Shown piece after piece: positions 52,562 to 61,142 of a DNA stretch of 64,000 nt. The notes under the pieces were generated by a model. It was not told where the DNA came from and ran no database searches. It saw only the letters and a program-made list of their open reading frames with translations. This DNA comes from Pygmaiobacter massiliensis (lineage in GTDB: Bacteria; Bacillota; Clostridia; Oscillospirales; Ruminococcaceae). Location: NCBI RefSeq assembly GCF_900199435.1, contig NZ_OAML01000003.1:124001-188000 (forward strand). Reading direction: 5' to 3'. Positions within the stretch are counted from its first letter, which is position 1. The number at the start of each line of letters is the position of its first letter. The position numbers were made by a program, and so were the translations under genes.

Positions 52562-53371
52562 CTACTCTTTTTTCGCAACGGGAATTTGCAGCTCGGTCAA
52601 CCAGTCGGCACTATCTTCTTTGTTCCAGATGCCGTCGATATAGCTTTCTCTCGGCGCACCTACCGGAAGATAGCCATTGCTTTCAATCCACTGAAACGCA
52701 AACGCGTAGGCGCTGGCAAGGCCAGAGTAAGGGCCTTTGTGCAATACACAAACCGCAGTAACGGCATCCATCTTTTGAAAATAGATATCGTCAAAGTCCG
52801 GCTTTTGCTCGGTTACTGCCTCGCAGAATTCTACGTGAATGTCGCTCTCCCGATATTCGCCATCAAGGTAGACGATAAAGCAGTACTCGGGGCTTGCACA
52901 TTTTAAGTCCGGATAGCGCGCGGCTATTTTAGCACCGATGGCCGGGATGCATTCAAAGTACGCATCATAATTTGGCACAGTAAGTTTCTGCGAGTAGACG
53001 ATGCACGCAGGTAATTGCTTGAGGTTAGCGCTGTAATTCATAGAAAGGCCCTCCTGTGTTTGCAGTATAAAATCGATCTGAGAGAGCTGTGACTGAATTT
53101 CGCGCAAGCCTACCAGAAGCTCGTTTTTTCGGCCCTGCAAAATTGCTTTGGGGTCAGTGCCCTGCAAAATACAGCGCACTTCATCCAGCGAAAGCCCGGC
53201 CTGCCGCAATCCACGAATGCGATGCAGTGTTACGAGCTGGCGGGTAGTATAAAGCCGATACCCTGTTTCAGTGTCTACCTGCTCGGGTTTTAGCAGATTT
53301 ACCTCGTCATAATAGCGTAAGGCCTTAATGGTAGTTTTGCTCATTTCAGAAAATTGGCCGATGCGAAACAT
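52562..53371 (-). CDS. MerR-family regulator with GyrI-like ligand domain
   Basis: 269 aa, ATG 53371 behind GAGGAGG. N-terminal MerR helix-turn-helix (RIGQFSEMSKTTIKALRYYDEVNLLKP in two parts, 2-28), dimerisation coiled coil about 75-115, and an effector-binding domain about 120-269 of the BmrR/GyrI type. The architecture is that of drug-responsive activators such as BmrR; the neighbouring MATE gene fits. The regulator gene comes first in the direction of transcription. Confidence 0.9.
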   Translation of the reverse strand: MFRIGQFSEMSKTTIKALRYYDEVNLLKPEQVDTETGYRLYTTRQLVTLHRIRGLRQAGLSLDEVRCILQGTDPKAILQGRKNELLVGLREIQSQLSQIDFILQTQEGLSMNYSANLKQLPACIVYSQKLTVPNYDAYFECIPAIGAKIAARYPDLKCASPEYCFIVYLDGEYRESDIHVEFCEAVTEQKPDFDDIYFQKMDAVTAVCVLHKGPYSGLASAYAFAFQWIESNGYLPVGAPRESYIDGIWNKEDSADWLTELQIPVAKKE

Positions 53372-53434
53372 GCGCACACCTCCTCTCGGATTTATCTTAG
53401 AGCCTCCCCCAGCGGGAGAGTCAAGCAAAATTTT

Positions 53435-54097
53435 TTAATCACTGTGTTTTTGCGCTGCGATGCGTGCCGCGCGAAAAGTTTTTCTTTTTTTAGCGTTTTC
53501 GGCATGGTCAGTGCTGCCCAGGCAAAGCCCTATGGCCACGCCAATCGGCAGCCAAAGGCCCAGGTTGCCTGTAGAAACACCAACAGCGACACCTAACCCA
53601 GTGCCGATGCAGAAAAAAGAAGAGCGGTCTTCGCTCTTGTCAGGCCGTTCTTTTTCAAAACGAGGCCCTTCTTCACCTTGCCCAAAAGGAGTAAAGCCCA
53701 ATTTTTGCAGTACTCGCTGCGAAGCTGCATTGTTGGGCTCCGTTTCAGCTTCAATAAAATAAACGTCTTTTTGGGCAAAGGCCCAACGCATCAACCGCTC
53801 CACTGCCTCGGTTGTGTAACCTTGGTTGCGGTAAGCTTCGTCAATGCCATAGCCGATCTCTACGGTGCCGTTTTGCGGGGGCCCCTTAAAGCCTACATCG
53901 CCAATGCATACGCCGCCCAACAGGCAAATCTTCCAGGCGGTATACCAAAGCCGGGTTTTGGGGCCTTTGCGACAGCCATCCAGCATCTCGCGGTAAGCCT
54001 GTCGCAACTCTGGGTCGGGGTGGTTTTCAGATAAAGAGAGCAGATCTTCATCCGTCATGGGCACGAGAAAAAGCCGCTTTGCTTTTAATGGATTCAT
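53435..54097 (-). CDS. GNAT acetyltransferase with C-terminal glycine-zipper membrane hairpin
   Basis: 220 aa, ATG 54097 with CGAGGA upstream. Residues 1-150 are a RimJ/RimL-like GNAT domain: TVEIGYGIDEAYRNQGYTTEAVERLM in two parts (about 77-102) including the acetyl-CoA loop RNQGYT, and NAASQRVLQKLGF (about 122-134). The C-terminal 60 residues hold two Gly-rich hydrophobic stretches (GTGLGVAVGVSTG and LWLPIGVAIGLCLG) and a basic tail, as seen alone in small glycine-zipper membrane proteins. The fusion is unusual; reading frame is continuous. Confidence 0.8.
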   Translation of the reverse strand: MNPLKAKRLFLVPMTDEDLLSLSENHPDPELRQAYREMLDGCRKGPKTRLWYTAWKICLLGGVCIGDVGFKGPPQNGTVEIGYGIDEAYRNQGYTTEAVERLMRWAFAQKDVYFIEAETEPNNAASQRVLQKLGFTPFGQGEEGPRFEKERPDKSEDRSSFFCIGTGLGVAVGVSTGNLGLWLPIGVAIGLCLGSTDHAENAKKRKTFRAARIAAQKHSD

Positions 54098-54228
54098 GGG
54101 ATCCTCGCTTTCTGGTGATAAGTATCGAAAAAATCTATAAGGGCAGAGCCAAGATATCAGTGAAATCTTTGCTTTTATTTTAGCCCTGCTGCCGATAAAG
54201 TGCAAGTTGCTCCGCGCGCGGCAAAAGA

Positions 54229-54259
54229 AAAAGTGACGGCGCAAAACGCCGTCACTTTT
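54229..54259 (-). terminator. Terminator after the chemoreceptor gene
   Basis: Perfect 13-bp stem (54229-54241 with 54247-54259), loop of 5, ending in T on the minus strand. Confidence 0.88.
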
Positions 54260-54269
54260 GATACATTGC

Positions 54270-56324
54270 TTAGTCTTGTTTTAAATGGAATTGGTTTACG
54301 AGCGAGCGGAGCATCTCTGCCTGTGCAGAAAGCTCTTCACTTGTCGCGGCGGATTCTTCTGCGGTGGCGCTTGTTGTCTGTACCACAGCCGAAATCTGCT
54401 CCACGCCAATCGAAATCTGGTTAGCGCCCTCTGCCTGCTGGCGGCTGGCAACCGTAATCTCGTCTACCATGCTGCTCACCTGGCGCGTGCTCTCTACCAC
54501 GGTTACCAGCGACTGAGCGGTTTCGTCCGCAATCTTGGTACCGTTCAGCACAGCCTGCACGGTGCCTTCAATGAGAGAGGTTGTGACTTTTGCAGCCTCG
54601 GCGGATTTCTGAGCGAGATTTCGCACCTCATCTGCAACTACGGCGAAGCCTTTGCCAGCAGTGCCAGCACGGGCGGCTTCTACAGCAGCATTCAACGCGA
54701 GAATATTGGTCTGGAAGGCAATATCGTCAATTGTCTTGATGATTTTGCCAATCTCATTGGATTTCTCTCGAATTTCCTGCATGGCTGTAATCATGTCATG
54801 CATGTGCTCGTTGCTGTCCGTAATGCCTTGGCCCACATCCTGCGCAAGCTGGTTTGCGTGCTCAGCAGTTTTCGCATTTGCTTCAATCTGAGAAGAGATT
54901 TGCATAATGGCGGCAGAAAGCTCTTCTACAGAGGAAGCCTGTTCAGCAGCGCCCTGACTGAGTGCCTGTGCGCCAGAGGCTACCTGGTCAGAACCGGTTG
55001 CTACTTCACCCGAGGCCTGCTTAATGCTCAGCATTGTCTGGCTCAGCGCGGTAGCAAGGTCGTTCATCGCCACTTTAATGGGTGCAAACTGGCCGGCATA
55101 GTCCTGCTGCAACTCAAACGCAAGGTTGCCATGCGCTACCGCCTGCATGACGCTGGTGACCTCATTAATATAGCCCATATATTTTTTGAGCTGGTCTACT
55201 GTCTGGCGCAGTGCATCTGCAACCTCACCAATCTCATCTTTAGACCGCACCTCAAGTGCAACGTCCAAATCACCCGAGCCGATTTGTGTTGCGGCATGGG
55301 TAAGTTTTTTGAGCGGATTGGTTAGGCGGGAAGCAAACGCCAGCACCAAGAATATTGCAACAACGATAGTGCCAACCATAAATGCAATATTCGTCTTAAT
55401 CATATCCGTGGTGGTGGCAAATGCCGCCGCGTGCTGCTCTACGGTAATGACCGCCCAAGGGTCGGACTCGCCCGGCAGCTGAATTGGTTCGTAAGAATAG
55501 ATGCAAGGCACACCGTTCTCGTCCGAGAATTCACGTACGCCGGATTCACCGCTTAATGCCTGAGTGGAAATCTCGGTCAGCTCGGGCGGCAGTGTAAGCT
55601 GCTGCTCCGCTTCGCCCTCCACATAAGTACCTTTTAAATAGTTGTGCATTTTAGAAACGCTCTCGCTGTTGGGGTGAGCGATAACATTGCCTTCCCCGTC
55701 AATGATAATGGAATAGCGCGTTTCTGTGTTGTAAGCGTTTACAATCTCCTGCAGCTTTTCCAGGCTCAAATCGGTCGCAAACACATAGCTAATGTTATTT
55801 GCCGCATCAAACACGGGGCAAACAATCGAAGTGACTGCAACGTTGCCGGATAAGCTGAAGTAAGACTTGGAAACAAAGGCGGTTTTGTCCTGCATTGCCT
55901 TGATAAACCACCAGCGGTCGGCACGGTTGCCGAGGTCGCCGTTATCGCGCGCAGTCTGGTCACCATTTGCATTTTGGTTGTAAACCAGAATAAAGAAGGG
56001 GTTGTCTTTCGCCACCTTGTTAACAAGGGCCTGCTGTACCGCCATATCAGCAGACTGAATGTCACTTGTGGAGGCTACGGTTTGGGTAATACCATATGCC
56101 TTGTTCACATACTCCGAAACTTGAGCCGCAATGCTGTGTGCCGTGCTTTTCATTTCAGATTCTACCGTTACCTGCCCCGCCTTGGTAGAAATGCTGGCGC
56201 TGATGATGTTGGAAACCACGAGCGCAAAAATGACCATTGCAAGTGTAATCGCTACGATTTTTGTCTTTATGCTGCCGCGTTTGGTCCCCATTAGAACCTT
56301 TCCTCTTTTTTGTACACTTTTCAT
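54270..56324 (-). CDS. Methyl-accepting chemotaxis protein with dCache-type sensor
   Basis: 684 aa from ATG 56324 (GAAGGA upstream); ATG 56291 (673 aa, GAGG upstream) is also possible. Membrane helix about 25-48, outer sensor about 50-300 with a double-Cache look ([29 protein letters not shown]), second helix about 310-330, HAMP about 330-385, and a long signalling coiled coil whose tip [23 protein letters not shown] (two parts, near 565) is complete. dCache domains often bind amino acids or small acids. No other chemotaxis gene is near. Confidence 0.93.
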   Translation of the reverse strand: MKSVQKRGKVLMGTKRGSIKTKIVAITLAMVIFALVVSNIISASISTKAGQVTVESEMKSTAHSIAAQVSEYVNKAYGITQTVASTSDIQSADMAVQQALVNKVAKDNPFFILVYNQNANGDQTARDNGDLGNRADRWWFIKAMQDKTAFVSKSYFSLSGNVAVTSIVCPVFDAANNISYVFATDLSLEKLQEIVNAYNTETRYSIIIDGEGNVIAHPNSESVSKMHNYLKGTYVEGEAEQQLTLPPELTEISTQALSGESGVREFSDENGVPCIYSYEPIQLPGESDPWAVITVEQHAAAFATTTDMIKTNIAFMVGTIVVAIFLVLAFASRLTNPLKKLTHAATQIGSGDLDVALEVRSKDEIGEVADALRQTVDQLKKYMGYINEVTSVMQAVAHGNLAFELQQDYAGQFAPIKVAMNDLATALSQTMLSIKQASGEVATGSDQVASGAQALSQGAAEQASSVEELSAAIMQISSQIEANAKTAEHANQLAQDVGQGITDSNEHMHDMITAMQEIREKSNEIGKIIKTIDDIAFQTNILALNAAVEAARAGTAGKGFAVVADEVRNLAQKSAEAAKVTTSLIEGTVQAVLNGTKIADETAQSLVTVVESTRQVSSMVDEITVASRQQAEGANQISIGVEQISAVVQTTSATAEESAATSEELSAQAEMLRSLVNQFHLKQD

Positions 56325-56352
56325 AAAAATTCCTTCACACCACACTTATTTT

Positions 56353-56405
56353 ATACCATAATATGGTATTTTCTTTATTTTAGCATGGTAACAAATGACT
56401 GTCAA
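56353..56405 (-). promoter_or_regulatory. Chemoreceptor promoter with operator-like palindrome at the start point
   Basis: On the minus strand TTGACA (56400-56405), 17 bp, TAAAAT (56377-56382) with extended -10 TGC. The palindrome ATACCAT-AAT-ATGGTAT (56353-56369) covers the expected start of transcription, a good repressor site candidate. Confidence 0.75.
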
Positions 56406-56725
56406 TAAAGCGCGAAGCTCGTCGATTTGTTACATTTTGATGTATTTCGTTGTATTAAGTAGAAAGCCGATAAAAAGTGGCATGAATAGGCTGTTTTTAC
56501 ATTTTATAAATAATTTTATATAGGGTATTAGATTTTCCGCTTTCTAAATGTGTAACTATTTGTGAGCAGTAAAAAAGGTTTTCCCAGTATCTTTTTGAAA
56601 CAATCCTATAGTAAAATGAAAAGACGAAACAGAAAAGCAGGCCGTAAAGCCTGTAAAAAATAAAAACTATTTTGTTTGCAATAAAACGCATTGCTAGTGC
56701 ATTAAGTTGGCGGAGGGGAAGAACG
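56406..56725. other. Gap between chemoreceptor promoter and sigma-factor gene
   Basis: AT-rich. TTGAAA at 56595-56600 is the only -35-like box on the plus strand and has no -10 at a normal distance; the sigma gene may use an alternative-sigma promoter (AAGACGAAAC near 56621 resembles the CGAA -10 of some such promoters, weak). No gene seen. Confidence 0.35.
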
Positions 56726-57277
56726 ATGATTGAAAATTCGAAAAACAAGCAGGGCGCAATTCTTCTTTCTGACGACTTGATGCGCAGAGTTGCCGAGAAA
56801 GATGATAAAGCGTTTGAAGACCTTTACGTTTCTACCCGTCCAGCGGTGTACTGTATGATCTTGTCTATTGTGAAAAACCCCTCCATCGCAGAGGACCTGA
56901 TGCAGGACACCTATATGATTGTAAAAAAATCGGTGGAAAACTACGAGCCGCAGCAAAAACCCATGGCATGGCTATACACGATTGCACGCAACCTTTGTTA
57001 TATGGAGCTGCGCAGTAAACGGTACACCCTGCTTGATGAAGAGGTGCTGCTCGAAGTTCCTTGTGAAGAAGAGCAAGAAAGTCAGGCGCTCGACAGAATG
57101 GTACTTGAAAAAGCAATGCAGGTGCTGGATGAGCAGGGGCGCGAAATTGTTTTGCTCCACGTAGTATCCGGCATGAAATTTAGAGAAATTGCAACTACAC
57201 TCCACCAGCCACTCGGCTCGGTGCTATCCAAATACAACAGATCACTCAAAAAACTACAGAAAGCAATCGAAAGATAG
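56726..57277 (+). CDS. ECF-type RNA polymerase sigma factor
   Basis: 183 aa, ATG 56726 behind GGAGGGG. Sigma region 2: DDKAFEDLYVSTRPAVYCMILSIV and SIAEDLMQDTYMIV (about 33-75), then WLYTIARNLC; region 4: VLDEQGREIVLLHVVSGMKFREIATTLHQPLGSVLSKYNRSLKKLQKAI in three parts (about 133-180). Lacks regions 1 and 3. It is 11 bp before an RsgI-like membrane anti-sigma factor, clearly its partner. RsgI-type anti-sigmas usually go with SigI rather than with a plain ECF factor. Confidence 0.92.
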   Translation: MIENSKNKQGAILLSDDLMRRVAEKDDKAFEDLYVSTRPAVYCMILSIVKNPSIAEDLMQDTYMIVKKSVENYEPQQKPMAWLYTIARNLCYMELRSKRYTLLDEEVLLEVPCEEEQESQALDRMVLEKAMQVLDEQGREIVLLHVVSGMKFREIATTLHQPLGSVLSKYNRSLKKLQKAIER

Positions 57278-57288
57278 GAGGCCATAAT

Positions 57289-58383
57289 ATGAACCGCAAA
57301 GAGCTGAAAAAGTCATTGAAGCGTGCTGTTATTATGACTGCTCCTGAAGTTTTCGAACAGGGCACGGCCCCCGACCTAACAAAGGAGAATATGACAATGC
57401 AAACGCAGAAAAAACAGAATACCCGCTCCTTCCCTAAACTGATTGTCGCAGCAAGTATACTTTTTGTATTTGGCTGCTCTTTTCTCGCCAGCACCCTTGT
57501 TCCGCGTGTGGATTCTATCATTAGCGTAGACGTAAACCCCAGCATCCAAATCGCGACCCGCAGCAACGACAAAGTGCTTAAGATTACTGCAATGAATGAG
57601 GATGCCCTGCGCGTGCTAGATGGTATGGATTTGAAAAATGTGGATCTCGATGTTGCCACCAACGCCATCTTAGGTGCACTGCTCAAAAACGGCTACCTGA
57701 GCGCTGAAAACCCCGACAATACGGTTTTGATTTCGGTAGCAAACAAAGACCAGGCCAAGGCAGAAAAACTGGAAAAAGAGATGAGCCAGAGTGTAAGCGG
57801 CATCCTTAAAGAGAACAACACCCATGCCACCATCTTTACCCAGAAAGAAGCTGTTTCCAAAGAGCTACAGGCATTTGCTGACCAACATGGTATCTCTTTG
57901 GGTAAAGCGGATTTTGTAATGAAGCTGCTTGCCAAAGACAATACCCTGAAAGCCGATGAGCTTGCAAAAATGTCGCTGAAAGAGCTCTCTGCACTGGTTG
58001 CAGAAAAGCAGATTCCCATTGCCGACCTTGTCAATACCAGTGATATGGACGACGACGATGATCTTGAAGACGCCATTGAAGATGCAATCGACGATAAAAA
58101 CGATGCCATAGAAGATGCCAGTGATATCGACGATGATGACGATGACGACCGGCTGCCCGATGACGATGATGACGAAGACGACGATGACGATGACGATGAT
58201 GACCGTGTATCTGGTGCCACCAGCAGCAAGCCCGCACCCACTACTGCACCGGCCTCTTCCAGCAAGCCTGGCCCCGTCGTTGTGCAGGAAAAACCTGCAT
58301 CTTCGCGCAGCAATGTCGCCGCATCTTCGCATACGCAGCAACACGTCGAGCTGGACGATGATGACGACGAAGACGACGACTAA
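57289..58383 (+). CDS. RsgI-like transmembrane anti-sigma factor with poly-Asp extracellular tail
   Basis: 364 aa, ATG 57289 with AGGAGG. Cytoplasmic part 1-49, helix 51-70, then an outer RsgI middle domain with SVDVNPSIQI: the Asn83-Pro84 bond matches the site where RsgI proteins cleave themselves, a step in signalling in Clostridium. A helical region 150-245 follows, then an Asp-rich stretch (about 251-306, mostly D with runs of 5-10), a Ser/Pro linker (308-350) and a final Asp run (356-364). SigI/RsgI systems often end in carbohydrate-binding modules; here the sensor end is acidic and might bind cations or cell-wall material (inference). Confidence 0.85.
   Translation: MNRKELKKSLKRAVIMTAPEVFEQGTAPDLTKENMTMQTQKKQNTRSFPKLIVAASILFVFGCSFLASTLVPRVDSIISVDVNPSIQIATRSNDKVLKITAMNEDALRVLDGMDLKNVDLDVATNAILGALLKNGYLSAENPDNTVLISVANKDQAKAEKLEKEMSQSVSGILKENNTHATIFTQKEAVSKELQAFADQHGISLGKADFVMKLLAKDNTLKADELAKMSLKELSALVAEKQIPIADLVNTSDMDDDDDLEDAIEDAIDDKNDAIEDASDIDDDDDDDRLPDDDDDEDDDDDDDDDRVSGATSSKPAPTTAPASSSKPGPVVVQEKPASSRSNVAASSHTQQHVELDDDDDEDDD
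58048..58205 (+). repeat. GAY-rich low-complexity tract coding poly-Asp
   Basis: Repeated GAT/GAC codons with occasional GAA/GAG form a simple-sequence tract prone to length change; a shorter one lies at about 58354-58380. Confidence 0.85.
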
Positions 58384-58420
58384 GCCGTACTTTCAATTTT
58401 TTTGCACCCCATAATAAAGC

Positions 58421-58476
58421 AGCCCCGCCGATCCGCTCAGATCTTGCCTGAACCGGAAAAGCGGGGCTACTTTTTT
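58421..58476 (+). terminator. Terminator after the anti-sigma gene
   Basis: AGCCCCGC (58421-58428) pairs with GCGGGGCT (58461-58468); the loop has an inner stem; T6 follows. Confidence 0.85.
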
Positions 58477-58491
58477 ATTGCGAGAACGGCA

Positions 58492-58902
58492 TCAAATTAC
58501 AATGCCGTTACAGTGGTCAATCTCATGCTGAATAATCTGTGCGGTGAAATCCGTAAACGTTTTAATGCGAGTTTGCATTGCCGTGGTTTGGTACTGCACC
58601 TTAATACTGCGATAACGCTTGGTTTTGCGGGTACCTTCCAGCGAAAGGCAGGCTTCTTCTGCTTCATATGGGTCACTGCGGCGCAAAATTTCAGGGTTTA
58701 GCATCGCCAAAAAGTTACCGTCATTATCTATGGCAATAATTCGCTTAGAAACACCAATCATGTTTGCGGCAAGCCCGACGCAGCGTTCGGTATTGGCGGC
58801 AAGGGTGTCCAGCAGGTCCTGCGCCACAGAAAGATCTTGGGGCAGAGCAGTTTCAGAGGGAAGCTGCAAAAAAGCCTCATCGTGAATAATAGGTCGTATC
58901 AT
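58492..58902 (-). CDS. Peptide deformylase-family protein with variant first motif
   Basis: 136 aa, ATG 58902 with AAAGGA. Motif 3 QHEIDHCNG (about 125-133) holds the metal-binding HExxH pattern, motif 2 is EEACLSLEG (about 82-90) with the metal Cys, but motif 1 reads GLAANMIG (about 43-50), where normal enzymes have GLAAxQxG. The Gln contacts the formyl group, so this may be a weaker or different deformylase. Slightly shorter than standard enzymes (about 150-170). Monocistronic. A second, standard def gene would be expected elsewhere. Confidence 0.85.
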   Translation of the reverse strand: MIRPIIHDEAFLQLPSETALPQDLSVAQDLLDTLAANTERCVGLAANMIGVSKRIIAIDNDGNFLAMLNPEILRRSDPYEAEEACLSLEGTRKTKRYRSIKVQYQTTAMQTRIKTFTDFTAQIIQHEIDHCNGIVI

Positions 58903-59076
58903 TTTGCAAAAATCCTTTCGGTAAGCAGTGTGCGGCAGCTATCCACCCGATTGCCTTGAATGAAAAGGGCACCAAAACAAAGACAGAGATAAAAGCACCA
59001 GGCGAAGCAAAAAGAACACAAATCTCCGGCTTACGCCAATCTGGTTATAAGCTTCGGCAAGAAAGTTGCCATGGGG

Positions 59077-59535
59077 CTACCGGTCAGCACCATTTTTGTT
59101 GTTGGCGTAGTGATAAGCAGAGATTTTTTTCAGCAGGCGAAACAGCTCGTCACGCTCTTCTGTGCTTAAGCCCTCGGCAAGCGTGTCTTCCCAACGGTTT
59201 CCGATAGCAAGAATCTTTTCTTTATCTTGCATTGCCTTTTCGGTTAGGTGGATGGTGTATTTGCGCTTGTCAGCATCCGGCTTTATTGTAACATAACCTG
59301 TTTCGTAAAGCTTGGTGATAGCGCGGGTTGTTGTAGATTTGTCCACATGAAGGCGAGCGGTAAGGTCTTCGTGTTTCAACCCGTCCTGCCCATAAAGGTT
59401 GATAAGGAACAGATACTGCCCATAGCCGAGAGAAAAATGGGACAATTCTTTAGATAGCTGCATGCTGCCCAGCCGGTAAAGGTGACCGATATAGTAGCTT
59501 ACCGGATCGGGGCTATGCCGCCCTGGCTGGTTCAT
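59077..59535 (-). CDS. MarR-family transcriptional regulator
   Basis: 152 aa, ATG 59535 after GGAGG that lies inside the upstream MATE gene; the two overlap by 23 bp. Winged helix with LKHEDLTARLHVDKSTTTRAI (two parts, about 53-73) and wing PDADKRKYTIHLTEKA (about 86-101). Translationally linked to the MATE exporter it most likely represses; the operon promoter has a suitable palindrome. Confidence 0.93.
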   Translation of the reverse strand: MNQPGRHSPDPVSYYIGHLYRLGSMQLSKELSHFSLGYGQYLFLINLYGQDGLKHEDLTARLHVDKSTTTRAITKLYETGYVTIKPDADKRKYTIHLTEKAMQDKEKILAIGNRWEDTLAEGLSTEERDELFRLLKKISAYHYANNKNGADR

Positions 59536-60898
59536 ATGTTACCTCCAGTTTACGTATTTTTTTAAACTCAAACGAAATTAAGGTTGCCGAAAGTGCCACC
59601 GAGAGGAAGTCGGCAACCGGTCCTGCGTACCACACGCCGGAAAGCCCGTAGAAACGGGGCAAAATGAGAAAAGCAGGAACGAGGAACAAAGCCTGGCGGG
59701 TGAGGCCGATGACCATTGCAAACACCGGCTTGCCGACCGATTGGTAATAGCTGCTGGAAACCATCTGCACGCCAATGAGCGGCAGCAAAAACAGATAGGT
59801 TCTCATGCCCTGCACTGCAATTTCAGAAAGTGCCGGGTCGGAAGAGAAGCAGCGCACCAATGCGTTTGGAAACAGCATGATGCCGGCATAGCCGACCAAC
59901 AGAATGCCGGTAACCCAGAGAAGCACCTGACGGTAAATTTGCCGGACTCGGTCGTAATTACCTGCACCGAAGTTGTAGCCGAGAATGGGCTGAGTGCCGT
60001 GGGTAAGGCCGAAAATAGGCATAATAAATACCGAGCAGATAGAAGTGATTACTGCCATTGCGCCAATGGCAAGGTCGCCGCCGTAGGTGAGCAGCGCGTT
60101 GTTGGAAAGCAGCTGCACCATACTGCTCGCAACCTGCATCAAAAACGGTGCAGAGCCGATGGCCAAAATCTCTTTTACAATGCCAAAATCAACTTTCAAA
60201 TCGGAAAAATGCAGGCGCATATTGGCTTTTTTGCTGCCAAAAAAGTAGAACAGCAGCCAGCAAGAAGCAGCGATTTGCGAGAGCACAGTGGCATAAGCCG
60301 CACCGGCAATGCCCAAGTCCAAAACGAAAATGAAAATCGGGTCCAGAATGATATTGATGGTCGCACCGATAATCATTGTCATCATACCGCGGCGCGGGTT
60401 GCCGTCGCTGCTGATGCAGCCGTTTAGCCCAAATGCGGTAAGATTGAAAAGGGTGCCAAAGAGAATCGGTCGCAAATAAGTGAGCGCAAAAGGAAGTGTG
60501 GTATCGGTAGCACCAAAAATCCGCATGATTTGCGGTGCAAAAAGGTTGCCCAGCACGGCAATCAGCACGCTGATGACGCCAATACCTAAAATGCCATTCG
60601 CAAGGTATTTCTTTGCGCGAGACTGGTCGCCTCGCCCGAAAGAAAGCGAGATGTTGGCAGCGGCACCAATGCCAACCAGCATGCCAAAGCCGGTAACAAT
60701 CATGGTGATGGGCATGGTAATCCCCACGCCGGTAATAGCAAAGCCGCCAACGTGAGGGATATTACCAATATATATCCTATCGACGACGCTGTAAAGCATA
60801 TTTACGATTTGTCCGATAATTGCAGGTACAGAATAACGAAAAATCAATCGGCTGATTTTTTCTTCTCCGAGAGAAGCGTTGGGTGATATTGTGCTCAT
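59513..60898 (-). CDS. MATE-family efflux transporter (second copy)
   Basis: 461 aa, ATG 60898 with AAAGGA. Twelve helices; RIYIGNIPHVGGFAITGVG (about 42-60) and the GTQPILGYNFGAGNYDR segment (about 307-323). Related to but distinct from the MATE at 50963. Its end overlaps the MarR regulator gene. Substrate unknown; drug or metabolite export by family. Confidence 0.92.
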   Translation of the reverse strand: MSTISPNASLGEEKISRLIFRYSVPAIIGQIVNMLYSVVDRIYIGNIPHVGGFAITGVGITMPITMIVTGFGMLVGIGAAANISLSFGRGDQSRAKKYLANGILGIGVISVLIAVLGNLFAPQIMRIFGATDTTLPFALTYLRPILFGTLFNLTAFGLNGCISSDGNPRRGMMTMIIGATINIILDPIFIFVLDLGIAGAAYATVLSQIAASCWLLFYFFGSKKANMRLHFSDLKVDFGIVKEILAIGSAPFLMQVASSMVQLLSNNALLTYGGDLAIGAMAVITSICSVFIMPIFGLTHGTQPILGYNFGAGNYDRVRQIYRQVLLWVTGILLVGYAGIMLFPNALVRCFSSDPALSEIAVQGMRTYLFLLPLIGVQMVSSSYYQSVGKPVFAMVIGLTRQALFLVPAFLILPRFYGLSGVWYAGPVADFLSVALSATLISFEFKKIRKLEVTYEPARAA

Positions 60899-60920
60899 TG
60901 AATATAAATCCTTTCTTATT

Positions 60921-60975
60921 GTTGCGCACGCAACGAATAGAAAGGATTATAACACAACAAGACCTAGAGATGCAA
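60921..60975 (-). promoter_or_regulatory. Promoter and MarR-type operator of the MATE-marR operon
   Basis: On the minus strand TTGCAT (60970-60975), 18 bp, TATAAT (60946-60951). GTTGCG-CA-CGCAAC (60921-60934) sits about 10 bp beyond the expected start, the usual place for a MarR-family repressor site. The tract 60976-61142 shows no gene. Confidence 0.75.
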
Positions 60976-61142
60976 TAACGTAAATAAAAATAAAAAATAA
61001 TGGCTTTATTTACAGCCGAATTTTCACTAAAATCGTTTTATTTATATAAACAGGTCTTTATACATTAACTGTTGAAGTGACATCTAAAAGAAAAGGCGGG
61101 CTTTTTATGTGAGGTTTATGGTAAGTTTGAGATTGGCAGCAT

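Noticed and set aside
58048-58205. GAY-rich tract considered as a regulatory or CRISPR-like repeat
   Set aside because: It is in frame and codes poly-Asp; no spacer-repeat pattern is present. No CRISPR array was seen anywhere in the window.
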